Origin: Paenibacillus sp.
GTDB lineage: Bacteria; Bacillota; Bacilli; Paenibacillales; Paenibacillaceae
Direction of reading: 5' to 3'
NCBI GenBank assembly: GCA_031254035.1
Contig: JAIRVF010000020.1
Coordinates: forward strand, 1-57,750
Length of the DNA: 57,750 nt
Below the pieces are notes generated by a model, which did not search any database, was not told the origin of the DNA, and saw only the letters and a list, made by a program, of their open reading frames with translations. Both the position numbers and the translations under genes were made by a program. Below, in pieces: positions 25,250 through 33,146 of this stretch; positions within the stretch are counted from its first letter, which is position 1, and the number at the start of each line of letters is the position of its first letter.

Positions 25250-25480
25250 TCAGTGAAGACGATCCTTATTTCTCCCTTTTCTTCGCGGCAAGTAGATATA
25301 AATGAACCAGTAGACTATCAGAGGCGTCGGAAAATGGATCAGCCCGATCACTCCCCAAAACCAATAGTATTTCGTGTGGCGGCGGGCATTCCGAAATAAC
25401 CACAGACTTTGAAACAGTAAAATACACCCCACCAGAACAAGGACCCCAATCGGCACTGAATCAGGATAATGTTTATGCAT
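25250..25480 (-). CDS. yxlD: YxlD-like small membrane protein
   Basis: 76 aa, two membrane segments (VPIGVLVLVGCILLFQSLWLF and WFWGVIGLIHFPTPLIVYWF), then a basic end LPRRKGRNKDRLH. The position between yxlC- and yxlE-like genes matches the sigY operon, where YxlD is reported to help hold SigY inactive. Overlaps yxlC by 8 nt. Confidence 0.75.
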   Translation of the reverse strand: MHKHYPDSVPIGVLVLVGCILLFQSLWLFRNARRHTKYYWFWGVIGLIHFPTPLIVYWFIYIYLPRRKGRNKDRLH

Positions 25481-25886
25481 GACCTGATTTCACCTTCTTC
25501 CGGGATTTTAACAAGAAACGCAAAGCAAAAGCGATGACGCCAACGAACACGGCTCCTTGTATGGCAACAAAGACTGTAAGGTTGCTTGTCACCAGAAGTA
25601 TGTTGCCACTAATAAGCACAAAGGCGATGATCAGGAATATAATCCATTCCAGCATGGCCCGTTTTCGCAGCTTTTGCTTGTGCCCAGTCACGAGCTGCTC
25701 TAGTTCATGCAGCGGCGGCGGTTCTGGATGCTTTATGGTCAGCTCCATTTGATCAAACCCATGAAGTAGATGTGCAATCAGAGCCTCCTCCTCCGCAGAA
25801 CTCTCGTCATCCATGTTCATCCCCTGTGGCGGCAGGTTTGGTGCTTTCGGATTATCGACCACTTGCTTTCGTTTATTCCTTTTCAT
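25473..25886 (-). CDS. yxlC: YxlC-like anti-SigY factor
   Basis: 137 aa: a polar N-terminal half with EEALIAHLLHGFDQMELTIKHPEPPPLHELEQLV, then two membrane helices (WIIFLIIAFVLISGNILLV and FVAIQGAVFVGVIAFALRFLL) and a basic tail. This layout, directly after the sigma gene with a 14-nt overlap, fits YxlC, the anti-sigma factor of SigY. Sequence alone would not settle it; the operon does. Confidence 0.78.
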   Translation of the reverse strand: MKRNKRKQVVDNPKAPNLPPQGMNMDDESSAEEEALIAHLLHGFDQMELTIKHPEPPPLHELEQLVTGHKQKLRKRAMLEWIIFLIIAFVLISGNILLVTSNLTVFVAIQGAVFVGVIAFALRFLLKSRKKVKSGHA

Positions 25887-26406
25887 CTGTCATCAGCTCC
25901 TTTCTTAACTGCAGCAGTCCGTTGTGTATTCTAGATTTTACCGTTCCCGGCGGAATGTCCATCATTTCAGCAATTTCATCATACGCGTAACCGTAATAGT
26001 GCTTGAGCAGAATTGGAAGACGCCATTCATAACCGAGCCGTGACAACGCTTGTACCGCATCGGTCCAGGCCTCCTCCCTATGCTTCAACTGCCATTCGGT
26101 TTTACGCAGAACCTGCTCCTGGTCCTGCCAGTTCCTCTCCACCCGCTTGCGGCGCATTTGGTCAATATAGATTCGTGTCGCCAGCGTGATCATCCAGGAA
26201 GAGAATTTGGATTTTTCTACATTATATAGATGGATTTTTTCTATGCATTTCAGCATGGTTTCCTGCGCGATATCCTCAGCGATAGCCGGGTTCATCGTCA
26301 TTTTGATCAGATATTTCTTTATGAAGGAGTAGTGGGCTTGCAGCAGCTGCGCCATCGCCTGTTCGTCCCCGCGCTGGGCGCGTTTGATTTGCTTATGTTC
26401 ATCCAC
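25873..26406 (-). CDS. sigY: ECF sigma factor SigY
   Basis: 178 aa. Region 2 shows HYSFIKKYLIKMTMNPAIAEDIAQETMLKCIEKI and FSSWMITLATRIYIDQMRRKR. Region 4 shows LPILLKHYYGYAYDEIAEMMDIPPGTVKSRIHNGLLQLRKEL, the sigma-70 HTH. The following genes are yxlC, D, E, F and G homologues in the same order as in Bacillus, so I name it sigY. Directs transcription of its own operon there. Confidence 0.88.
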   Translation of the reverse strand: MDEHKQIKRAQRGDEQAMAQLLQAHYSFIKKYLIKMTMNPAIAEDIAQETMLKCIEKIHLYNVEKSKFSSWMITLATRIYIDQMRRKRVERNWQDQEQVLRKTEWQLKHREEAWTDAVQALSRLGYEWRLPILLKHYYGYAYDEIAEMMDIPPGTVKSRIHNGLLQLRKELMTDEKE

Positions 26407-26504
26407 CTGCTTCCACCCACTCCTCTCACAGCATTGTTTTTTCTAATACAACATCAACCATTGAACTACAAAAGCCCGTACGCGACTCCTGCAATCACCC
26501 ATAA

Positions 26505-26530
26505 TACGTATAGGTTCCATGATTCGTTCA
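26505..26530 (-). promoter_or_regulatory. Candidate SigY autoregulatory promoter
   Basis: Reverse strand: TGAAC (26530-26526), 17 nt, CGTA (26508-26505), about 100 nt upstream of sigY. SigY promoters in Bacillus are, as I recall, of TGAAC...CGTC type. 26407-26716 otherwise holds only this and the promoter side of the forward gene. Confidence 0.4.
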
Positions 26531-26716
26531 CTAACATTCAAATTTTTTTCGAAAATATCTTTCCATTAATACACAAAACCAAAAGTCATAAATAACGGTA
26601 ATATATGTATATGGTATTTCCACACTTTTTTGGAGGTCTGGAGCCAACCTGTTGATCCTATTTTAGCATTGTAGATTATATGAATGACGTTTATTAACTA
26701 CGGAGGTGCTTGAAAA

Positions 26717-26938
26717 ATGTCAATCGTGCTTATTCTCTTTGGAATTATTGTACTTGTTCTAGGTATCATTCAGATTAAGAATCCGTCATTCGGATGGCAA
26801 TCTAGAGAAGGCTGGAAAGTGGATGGGGATTCCGAACCAAGCGACTTCTACTTGATCCTTGCTGAAATAGGAGGAATAGCCGCTACGGTCATGGGAGGGG
26901 TAATGTTATTCATCGGGATCTTAAAGCTTGTCTTATAA
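26717..26938 (+). CDS. Small two-helix membrane protein (DUF6199-like)
   Basis: 73 aa, ATG at 26717 after ACGGAGGTG. Helix 1 VLILFGIIVLVLGIIQIKNP, loop FGWQSREGWKVDGDSEPSDFY, helix 2 IAATVMGGVMLFIGILKL. The NPSFGWQ...GWKVDGDSEPSDF loop is shared by small Firmicute proteins I believe are DUF6199; function unknown. Confidence 0.65.
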   Translation: MSIVLILFGIIVLVLGIIQIKNPSFGWQSREGWKVDGDSEPSDFYLILAEIGGIAATVMGGVMLFIGILKLVL

Positions 26939-26962
26939 AAAAGGGATCTCCCCTAAAAAAGC

Positions 26963-27018
26963 AAAAAACCTTCTCACCATGCCCTCCTTAACAAATAAGG
27001 AAGACACAGTCCAGAAGG
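26963..27018 (-). terminator. Terminator of gerE
   Basis: Reverse strand: GCCTTCTGG ... AGAAGGTTTTTTGC, with an inner CCTTATTTGTTAAGG stem. It begins 23 nt after the gerE stop and ends in six T. Confidence 0.75.
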
Positions 27019-27040
27019 CCAAGGGCGCTTGAAGGCTCGA

Positions 27041-27265
27041 TCAAATCTTTAATTCCCCGAGCTTGATTAGCTCGACGACGGCCTGAGAACGGCCTTTCAC
27101 ATTGAGTTTCTGCATGACGTTTGAGATGTGGTTCCGCACCGTTTTCTCACTGATAAACAACTGTCCGGCGATGTCTCGGGTTGTTTTATCCTGAACAAGC
27201 AGTTCGAACACTTCTCGTTCACGGTGAGTCAATAAAAATTTGCTTTTATGATCGTTCCCCTTCAA
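27041..27265 (-). CDS. gerE: GerE, late mother-cell transcription regulator
   Basis: 74 aa when started at the TTG at 27265, which has AAGGAGG upstream; that is the length of Bacillus GerE. The sequence FLLTHREREVFELLVQDKTT, RDIAGQLFISEKTVRNHISN and VMQKLNVKGRSQAVVELI is a LuxR-type HTH nearly identical in pattern to GerE. GerE works with sigma-K to time expression of coat, crust and spore-polysaccharide genes, so it is relevant to the glycosylation locus downstream in this window. Confidence 0.93.
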   Translation of the reverse strand: MKGNDHKSKFLLTHREREVFELLVQDKTTRDIAGQLFISEKTVRNHISNVMQKLNVKGRSQAVVELIKLGELKI

Positions 27266-27485
27266 TGGTGTCACCCCTCCTTGCTCGGGTTTGTATGGTA
27301 TAACAAGGTTAAGGGATACAGTCAAATCATATTATGTAAGGTCCTCAGCAATGGTGTCGTTACGGCATAAAAATGGGCTTAAGTCCTTGGTAGCAGGGGG
27401 TTCGCACCCGATTCACACCACAGGATTTCCCTTCCATTAAAAGTTTAGGTGAACATGCGGATATCGAAAATAATTGGAGGAAGTG

Positions 27486-27520
27486 AAAAAAGGTGATCGC
27501 AAGAGCGGTCGCCTTTTTTT
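27486..27520. terminator. Terminator-like hairpin between gerE and rpiR
   Basis: AAAAAGGTGATCGC-AAGA-GCGGTCGCCTTTTTTT with A/T runs on both sides. No gene ends here clearly. The surrounding 27266-27790 interval (about 525 bp) has no supportable gene; it holds this hairpin, the 18-bp palindrome and the operator region of the nag operon. Confidence 0.65.
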
Positions 27521-27558
27521 CTGCACACTTGATTTCGTCCTTCATTTAACACCCGAAA

Positions 27559-27607
27559 AACAGGTTATCTTGCGAATCTATCACTATAGTTCGCAAGATA
27601 ACCTGTT
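27559..27607. repeat. Perfect 18-bp inverted repeat with 13-nt loop
   Basis: AACAGGTTATCTTGCGAA (27559-27576) and TTCGCAAGATAACCTGTT (27590-27607) are exact reverse complements. Outside, CCGAAAA and TTTTCGG pair again after a 3-nt bulge. No T-run follows closely. Too symmetric and long for a usual terminator. Confidence 0.85.
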
Positions 27608-27694
27608 CCATTTTCGGTCTTATTTGGGGTTTGTCATTTCCTGAAAAATATCCTTTTAAATATTTCCGGATTCCCCCTTGTCATCACACATCTT

Positions 27695-27763
27695 TTGACC
27701 TATGATGATGGTAGATATAAAAATTATTTTCTTGGAAATGAAAATTTTCATTAAAATAATTTT
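27695..27763 (+). promoter_or_regulatory. Promoter and palindromic operator of the nag operon
   Basis: TTGACC at 27695-27700 is followed by a TATAAA-like -10 near 27716. Directly downstream is the 14-bp palindrome ATGAAAATTTTCAT (27738-27751), framed by AAAATTATTTT and AAAATAATTTT (27720-27730, 27753-27763). This position fits autorepression by the RpiR-family protein encoded 30 nt further on. Inferred. Confidence 0.5.
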
Positions 27764-27793
27764 CATTAATTTGCAGCATAAGGAGGTTCTTTC

Positions 27794-28672
27794 GTGGCAC
27801 CTATCTTGTATGCCCTGGCACAGGAAAAAGAAAAACTGTCCCAGCAGGAACGCCGGATTGCTGACTTCATTCTCACTTCCCCAGCGGAAGTGGTACATAT
27901 GGGAATCAAGGATCTGGCCGAACAGTGCGGAACCAGCCCAGCGACGGTGACCCGTTTTTGCAAGGTATTCCATTTAAAAGGATATCCGGATTTAAAGGTC
28001 AAGCTGTCCGCGGAAATTGCCCATACGGAAATGCAGGAGCGAAGCCAAGTTTCCTCCTATCAGGACATCGTAGCCAACAATCCGTTATCCAAAATCGTGG
28101 AGGCTATGGAAGCCAATCATCTTGCCTCTATCCGGGATACCACTTCACTTTTGGATATGAACCGGCTCTCTGAAGCCATCCAGCTGCTGTGCAATGCACA
28201 GCGGATCGATCTATACGGTGTCGCAACCTCATCGGTTGTCGCGCTCGATTTTCACCAGAAGCTGATCCGGATCGGGAAAAACTGTACCGCTTTTGCGGAC
28301 CCCCATATGCAGATCACTTCAGCTTCAACACTTACAGACCGGGATGTAGCCCTAGCTATTTCTTATTCCGGGGAAACCGAGGAGACCATCAATGCTCTGG
28401 CCTGTGCCAAAGATAGCGGGGCAGCGACAATCACCCTCACTTCATACGGCAGCAACACGCTGGCATCCATGGCTGATATTCCCCTGTTCGTCTCTTCCCT
28501 GGAGGAAGGCATGCGCAGAGGAGATATGGCTTCGAGGATCGCGCAGCTTCATATTATTGATATTCTTTTCATGGGCATGAGCAGCGAGCAGTTCGGACAA
28601 TATGTTCCCAAGCTGGAACAATCCTATCAAAACGTCCGAAACTACCGCAAAAAATCAAGGGGAGGTTATTAA
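27794..28672 (+). CDS. RpiR/MurR-family regulator of amino-sugar catabolism
   Basis: 292 aa, GTG start after AAGGAGG. The N-terminal HTH_6 domain: LSQQERRIADFILTSPAEVV, IKDLAEQCGTSPATVTRFCK. The C-terminal SIS sugar-phosphate domain: RIDLYGVATSSVVALDFHQK, VALAISYSGETEETINAL (S-x-S-G-x-T) and ITLTSYGSNTLASMADIPL. It is the first gene of an operon with nagB and nagA, so the ligand is probably GlcNAc-6-P or GlcN-6-P. Confidence 0.9.
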   Translation: MAPILYALAQEKEKLSQQERRIADFILTSPAEVVHMGIKDLAEQCGTSPATVTRFCKVFHLKGYPDLKVKLSAEIAHTEMQERSQVSSYQDIVANNPLSKIVEAMEANHLASIRDTTSLLDMNRLSEAIQLLCNAQRIDLYGVATSSVVALDFHQKLIRIGKNCTAFADPHMQITSASTLTDRDVALAISYSGETEETINALACAKDSGAATITLTSYGSNTLASMADIPLFVSSLEEGMRRGDMASRIAQLHIIDILFMGMSSEQFGQYVPKLEQSYQNVRNYRKKSRGGY

Positions 28673-28676
28673 AAGT

Positions 28677-29405
28677 ATGAACATCTACACATTCAAACAG
28701 GAGGCCGATTTTGTTGCAACTGGTGCGGGCCTCATCGCAAGCCTGCTTCACACGAAACCAAGGTCCGTGCTCGGACTGGCTACAGGCAGCTCGCCGATCG
28801 GCATCTATCAACGCCTAATTGAAATGAACCAGCAGGGTCTTGTCAGCTTCGCCAAAGTTTCCAGCTACAACCTCGACGAATATGTAGGCCTGCCGGAAGG
28901 ACATCCCGAAAGCTACCGCACCTTTATGAACGAAAAGCTCTTTAATCATATCGATATTAAAATGGAAAATACGCATATACCTAATGGCAATGCGGCAGAT
29001 CTCGAAGCCGAATCCAGAAAATATGACGCCATGCTTGAAGAAAACGGACCTATTGATCTACAGATTCTAGGCCTGGGACATAACGGCCATATTGGATTCA
29101 ACGAACCGGATGATAGCCTTATTAGCGGAACGCATGTTGTTCAGCTTCAGGAGAAAACCCGGACAGCCAATGCCCGCTTCTTCCCTTCCTTGGACGATGT
29201 GCCGACACAATCGATTACAATGGGCGTCGGAAGCATTCTGAACGCCAAACAAATTATGTTGCTAGTACGCGGAGAAGATAAAGCTGAAATCGTCAAGCAG
29301 GCATTAACAGGACCAATCACGACCCAATGCCCGGCATCGCTTCTGCAATGTCACCCTAACGTCATCGTGCTGTTGGATCAAGGAGCAGGGAGGTTATTAG
29401 TATGA
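28677..29405 (+). CDS. nagB: Glucosamine-6-phosphate deaminase
   Basis: 242 aa from the ATG at 28677, a typical NagB length. Converts GlcN-6-P to fructose-6-P and ammonia. Motifs: VLGLATGSSPIGIYQRL (phosphate loop), YNLDEYVGLPEGHPESYRTFM (catalytic Asp), QILGLGHNGHIGFNEP (His/Glu relay), ITMGVGSILNAKQIMLLV and CPASLLQCHPNVIVLLD. The longer reading from 28602 overlaps rpiR and is rejected. Ends in an ATGA overlap with nagA. Confidence 0.95.
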   Translation: MNIYTFKQEADFVATGAGLIASLLHTKPRSVLGLATGSSPIGIYQRLIEMNQQGLVSFAKVSSYNLDEYVGLPEGHPESYRTFMNEKLFNHIDIKMENTHIPNGNAADLEAESRKYDAMLEENGPIDLQILGLGHNGHIGFNEPDDSLISGTHVVQLQEKTRTANARFFPSLDDVPTQSITMGVGSILNAKQIMLLVRGEDKAEIVKQALTGPITTQCPASLLQCHPNVIVLLDQGAGRLLV

Positions 29406-30577
29406 GTGAGGTTTCTAGTCAATTATTATACGGCAAGGTTGTTGTTCCAGGCAGCGTAATTAAAGAAGGCGTTGTCGCAATCCAAGACGGCAAAATTGTT
29501 TATGCAGGCGAAGCCAACAGTTTGCCGGATCAATGGAAACCGCTCGCCGCAAGCAGCAAGAAAACCGACGGTTATATCGTACCGGGCTTCATTGACATTC
29601 ACGTTCATGGAGCCAGTGGTGAAGATTTCATGTATGCCGGTAAAGCCGAGCTGGATAAAATCACTTCCTTCCACTGCTCGCAAGGAACGACTGCCATGCT
29701 CGCAACCACGATGACAGCTCAGAAACAAGCTATTGACAAGGTGCTGTTGGAAGTCGATGCTTACAGAAAGCAAGACATGCCTTTTACAATTCTTGAAGGT
29801 GTGCATTTGGAGGGTCCGTTTATTAGTCCGAAATGGCCTGGAGCCCAAAATCCGGAGCATATCGTCAATCCGAACGTAGAATGGCTTGAAGCTTGGGAAG
29901 CACAGTACCCTGGCTTAATCAAGCAGGTAACCCTTGCTCCTGAACGCGATGGTGCGCTGGAGACAATTGCTTGGATGAGCGAACACGGTATTAACGCCGC
30001 CCTTGGTCATACAGATGCAACCTATGAACAAGTGGAGGCTGCGGTTGAGGCTGGTCTGCGTCAAGCCGTTCATACCTTTAATGCCATGACGCCAATTCAT
30101 CACCGCAAGCCGGGCACGGCTGGGGCCGTTCTCAGCGACGACCGGATTAACGCCGAGATCATTGCCGACGGCATTCACGTACATCCGGCATGCATTAAGA
30201 TTTTGACAAAAGTGAAGCAAGACGACAATCTGATTCTGATTACCGACGCAATGTCTGCTGTCGGTATGCCTGACGGTGATTATGCCATCGGCGATCTGCC
30301 AGTGCAGGTGAAGGACGGTATTGCCATGCTGAAAGGCGAATCCAATAGTTTGGCTGGCAGTACACTGACCATGATCAAAGGCTTCCGTTATTTGGTCGAA
30401 ACTATTGGTTTGAGCGTAGAACACGCATCCCGCGTCGCCAGCTACAATCCTGCCAAACGTCTTCGCATTGAAGACAGAACAGGTACCCTGGAAGCAGGAA
30501 AACAAGCCGATGTGCTGATGTTGGATGGTAATCTGAATATTCAGGGCGTTTGGGTACGTGGACGTCAGGTATTTTAA
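29402..30577 (+). CDS. nagA: N-acetylglucosamine-6-phosphate deacetylase
   Basis: 391-aa amidohydrolase giving GlcN-6-P, the substrate of NagB. Seen: IVPGFIDIHVHGASGEDFMY (metal His-x-His), EGVHLEGPFISPKWPGAQNP (metal Glu), ALGHTDATYEQVEAAV, VHTFNAMTPIHHRKPG and LITDAMSAVGMPDG (catalytic Asp). Start overlaps nagB by 4 nt. An insertion sequence begins 3 bp after its stop codon, separating it from its probable terminator at 31954. Confidence 0.95.
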   Translation: MSEVSSQLLYGKVVVPGSVIKEGVVAIQDGKIVYAGEANSLPDQWKPLAASSKKTDGYIVPGFIDIHVHGASGEDFMYAGKAELDKITSFHCSQGTTAMLATTMTAQKQAIDKVLLEVDAYRKQDMPFTILEGVHLEGPFISPKWPGAQNPEHIVNPNVEWLEAWEAQYPGLIKQVTLAPERDGALETIAWMSEHGINAALGHTDATYEQVEAAVEAGLRQAVHTFNAMTPIHHRKPGTAGAVLSDDRINAEIIADGIHVHPACIKILTKVKQDDNLILITDAMSAVGMPDGDYAIGDLPVQVKDGIAMLKGESNSLAGSTLTMIKGFRYLVETIGLSVEHASRVASYNPAKRLRIEDRTGTLEAGKQADVLMLDGNLNIQGVWVRGRQVF

Positions 30578-30580
30578 TTA

Positions 30581-31938
30581 CTGTACATGCCAAAATTCGC
30601 TGTAATGAAATGTAAAAAAAAGAGACACCCTTGACTCCCTGTGTAAAATAGAAGTGCGACCAACCACTCTACGCAGAGGAGATCAAGAAATGTCTCATAC
30701 GTATACGTTAACACAGCATTGCAAATGGAACAATATCTTTCAACAATGGAAACTCCCGTTGTATTTTTCCAAATCTGTAATGAGTCACATCACTCACTTT
30801 GTAGATGGAATGTTGTCACCTGGATTTACAGGTACCTTAACAGACATTCATCGCGAAAGTTTACATCATCGGGATCGCAGAAGCTTAAGTCATTTTTTAT
30901 CCCACGGAAAGTGGGATGAACAGTTCCTGAAGCAAATCGTACGTAATATCGCTTATCAGCAAGTCAAATTCAGCGCTAAACACAATAACAGTCCTATTTT
31001 TGTCATTGCAGATGATACAGTGTGTGAAAAAACCAAACCTTCGTCACGGGCGGTTGACTCGATTCAGGGATCAGCCTTTCACCACTCTCATCTCAAGGGC
31101 AAGAAGGTCTATGGTCATGCTGTAGTGGAAACCATGCTTCGGGCAGGTGATGTAGTATATCCCTTTGCCACAGAACGTTACGAATCCAAAAGCAAGAGTA
31201 AGATTGATCTGGTTTGTGACATGATCCAGCAAGTGCCCAGGTCTCATCACCAAACTTACGTATTAATAGATTCGTGGTATCCTTCAGCCTCTGTTCTTCA
31301 GGTGAGTAGTGAGCAAGGATTCCATGTCATTAGCGGTCTTAAGACCAATCGCATCATTTACCCACAAGGGATTCGCCAATCGATTAAAGAATTTGCTTCG
31401 TTTATTTCGAAGTCTGATACCGATCTCGTGACCATCGGAGTAGACTCTTATCACGTTTATCGATACGAAGGAAAGCTCAATTTGCTTGAGAACGGAGTCG
31501 TTCTTTTCTGCTGGAAGAAAAGCGAAAAATTCGATCCTAAGCAGGTTAAAGCTTTTCTAAGTACGGATGTTTCTTTAACGAACGAGCAAATTTTGAGCTA
31601 TTATAGCATGCGATGGTCGATTGAAACGTATTTTCGAACGGCGAAAGTCCACCTCGGTTTGGATCGATATCAAGTTCGATCTACGAAAGCGATCGATCGC
31701 TACTTGGCGCTGCTTTCTTTTGTTTCGATGTGCTGTATTTACAGCGGGCAAGGCAACCTTTTAGATGGATTGCACCAATATCGACGAGAAAAAAAGCAAC
31801 ATTGGATTGAATATGTTTATAAACAAGCTCTATCTGGAGTAGCTCTCGCTCAAATTCAAACACAACTTAGAGCTGCATAGGGATATTGTCAGCTTTTTTG
31901 GATTTACAATTTCTTGAAGTGATTATTGGCAAGTACAG
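30581..31938 (+). mobile_element. Complete insertion sequence, 1358 bp
   Basis: Terminal inverted repeats of about 35 bp: left end CTGTACATGCCAAAATTCGC, right end (reverse complement) CTGTACTTGCCAATAATCAC, both followed by a GAAAT/TGTAAA tract. Direct repeats TTAATTA lie immediately outside (30574-30580 and 31939-31945), reading as a 7-bp target duplication. It contains one transposase gene. Both ends and the ORF look intact, so it may be active or recently inserted. Confidence 0.9.
30690..31880 (+). CDS. DDE transposase (IS4-like, YREK type)
   Basis: About 396 aa from the ATG at 30690 (GAGGAG 8 nt upstream). Catalytic triad: FVIADDTVCEKTK (first Asp), TYVLIDSWYPSA (second Asp) and SMRWSIETYFRTAKVHLG, where Y-2-R-3-E-6-K marks IS4-type transposases. 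IS701 is an alternative family name. Codes for the only protein of the element at 30581-31938. Confidence 0.9.
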   Translation: MSHTYTLTQHCKWNNIFQQWKLPLYFSKSVMSHITHFVDGMLSPGFTGTLTDIHRESLHHRDRRSLSHFLSHGKWDEQFLKQIVRNIAYQQVKFSAKHNNSPIFVIADDTVCEKTKPSSRAVDSIQGSAFHHSHLKGKKVYGHAVVETMLRAGDVVYPFATERYESKSKSKIDLVCDMIQQVPRSHHQTYVLIDSWYPSASVLQVSSEQGFHVISGLKTNRIIYPQGIRQSIKEFASFISKSDTDLVTIGVDSYHVYRYEGKLNLLENGVVLFCWKKSEKFDPKQVKAFLSTDVSLTNEQILSYYSMRWSIETYFRTAKVHLGLDRYQVRSTKAIDRYLALLSFVSMCCIYSGQGNLLDGLHQYRREKKQHWIEYVYKQALSGVALAQIQTQLRAA

Positions 31939-31953
31939 TTAATTATTTAAAAT

Positions 31954-31988
31954 AAGCTCTCTGGATCATTTTCATCCAGAGAGCTTTT
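31954..31988 (+). terminator. Terminator, probably of nagA before IS insertion
   Basis: AAGCTCTCTGGAT (31954-31966) pairs with ATCCAGAGAGCTT (31974-31986), followed by TTCTCTTTTTT. It lies 8 bp after the right-hand target duplication, so without the IS it would be about 20 bp from the nagA stop. Confidence 0.8.
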
Positions 31989-32033
31989 CTCTTTTTTAAG
32001 AGCTAGTAGATACAGGGGCCAATTTTAAAAAGC

Positions 32034-32070
32034 GAAAAGCAGCTCGGTTTGTAACCTTCAGCTGCTTTTC
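32034..32070 (-). terminator. Terminator of the YhcN-like gene
   Basis: GAAAAGCAGCT pairs with AGCTGCTTTTC around a 15-nt loop; on the reverse strand CGCTTTTTAAAATT follows. It is 7 nt from the stop of the lipoprotein gene. Confidence 0.75.
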
Positions 32071-32077
32071 ATTGCCA

Positions 32078-33040
32078 TTAATACATTGTATTTCTGCCTG
32101 CAGGCGTTCTCCCAAGCGGAGCAGTTGGAGTCGGAGTAGTCCCAAAAGGCGTCACGCGATTGGTCGTGCCTGTATTCAGCGGGAAGATCCGCTCGACCAT
32201 GGTCGAAAACTCGGACACTGCACCGCGGATCGGATGTCCGTTTTTGAGATCGGCTGCATAATTGTTGACACGTTGGACAAAATCAGGATTAGCGGACACA
32301 TAAACATTTTTGATGCTTGGATCGGCTTTTTTAACACAATTGTCGATTTTGGTTTTAATGTGGGCACCTACATTGTAATTTTGGGAGTAGGTTTGAAACG
32401 TGCCTGACGTTCCCGGTGTCGTTGCGTTAAATCCGCTGATTCTGGTAATCGGTTCACCGGAGCTTGTTGTATAAGGACGCAAATTGCCATCGGTCTGGTT
32501 TGTTCCAGTTGCACCATAACCACCTTGCGTGCCATATATACTGCGGTGGTTAATGACAGCAGAACCGTTGGTAATACTGTTGTTGCTTAAGCTGTTGTTG
32601 TTGAAGCTGCTGTTGTTCATTGTTCCAAAGCTGTTACTGCGGAATTGGCCGTGAGTACCTGTCGTAGAAGTCTTCCCTTGTATGCCAGGTTCTAGGGACA
32701 CAGCCACATAAGCGCTGTTTCCTGCCTTAAGAACATTCGCCGTACGCACTTCCTTCATCGCTGCTACTTTATCCGCAATATGTTGGCCAGAAGTCAGATT
32801 GCTTAAGTCATGTCTTGAACTATACGTACCATAATGGCCGTCGGTATTATATGTTGAGTAACGGCCCCCGTCTCTTAAAGAATTGACATTAATCCGTCCG
32901 TCCAGCGCTCTTCCATCACGCACGTTTTTGGTGTGGACATTGGTATTTGCAGGCTGTTTTGGGAAACAGCCGGTTACACCGGCCACGCTTACAAGCAGTG
33001 CTGCGGATAAGGACAGACTAATTACTTTAGATCGCATCAT
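32078..33040 (-). CDS. YhcN/YlaJ-family sporulation lipoprotein
   Basis: 320 aa. Type II signal peptide (LLVSVAGVTGCFPKQP; lipobox Cys near residue 25). A conserved core: HIADKVAAMKEVRTANVLKAGNSAYVAVSLEPG before, and HIKTKIDNCVKKADPSIKNVYVSANPDFVQRVNNYAADL after, an insertion of about 100 residues rich in Asn, Gly, Ser and Thr. The end is Thr/Pro-rich. YhcN/YlaJ proteins sit in the forespore membrane or outer spore layers. The Asn/Gly insertion is the unusual part. ATG follows GGAGGATGAACTC. Confidence 0.87.
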   Translation of the reverse strand: MMRSKVISLSLSAALLVSVAGVTGCFPKQPANTNVHTKNVRDGRALDGRINVNSLRDGGRYSTYNTDGHYGTYSSRHDLSNLTSGQHIADKVAAMKEVRTANVLKAGNSAYVAVSLEPGIQGKTSTTGTHGQFRSNSFGTMNNSSFNNNSLSNNSITNGSAVINHRSIYGTQGGYGATGTNQTDGNLRPYTTSSGEPITRISGFNATTPGTSGTFQTYSQNYNVGAHIKTKIDNCVKKADPSIKNVYVSANPDFVQRVNNYAADLKNGHPIRGAVSEFSTMVERIFPLNTGTTNRVTPFGTTPTPTAPLGRTPAGRNTMY

Positions 33041-33146
33041 GAGTTCATCCTCCGTTATGAAATTGATGTAGTAACATCGTTTAGGATGACCGTACGATCA
33101 AGACGCTATGCTGAAAGGATTTGGCATCGACCCGCTTCTCCCTGGC

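Noticed and set aside
27360..27545. Reverse ORF of 61 aa between gerE and rpiR
   Set aside because: Runs through a terminator hairpin, has no ribosome site, and its end (NRVRTPCYQGLKP) looks like a tRNA-type artefact. No real tRNA fold could be made from it.
28602..28676. Longer start for nagB
   Set aside because: Would overlap the end of the RpiR gene; the ATG at 28677 has the ribosome site and gives the usual 242 aa.
29426..30505. Reverse ORFs of 144 and 196 aa
   Set aside because: Antisense to nagA; no ribosome sites and no domains.
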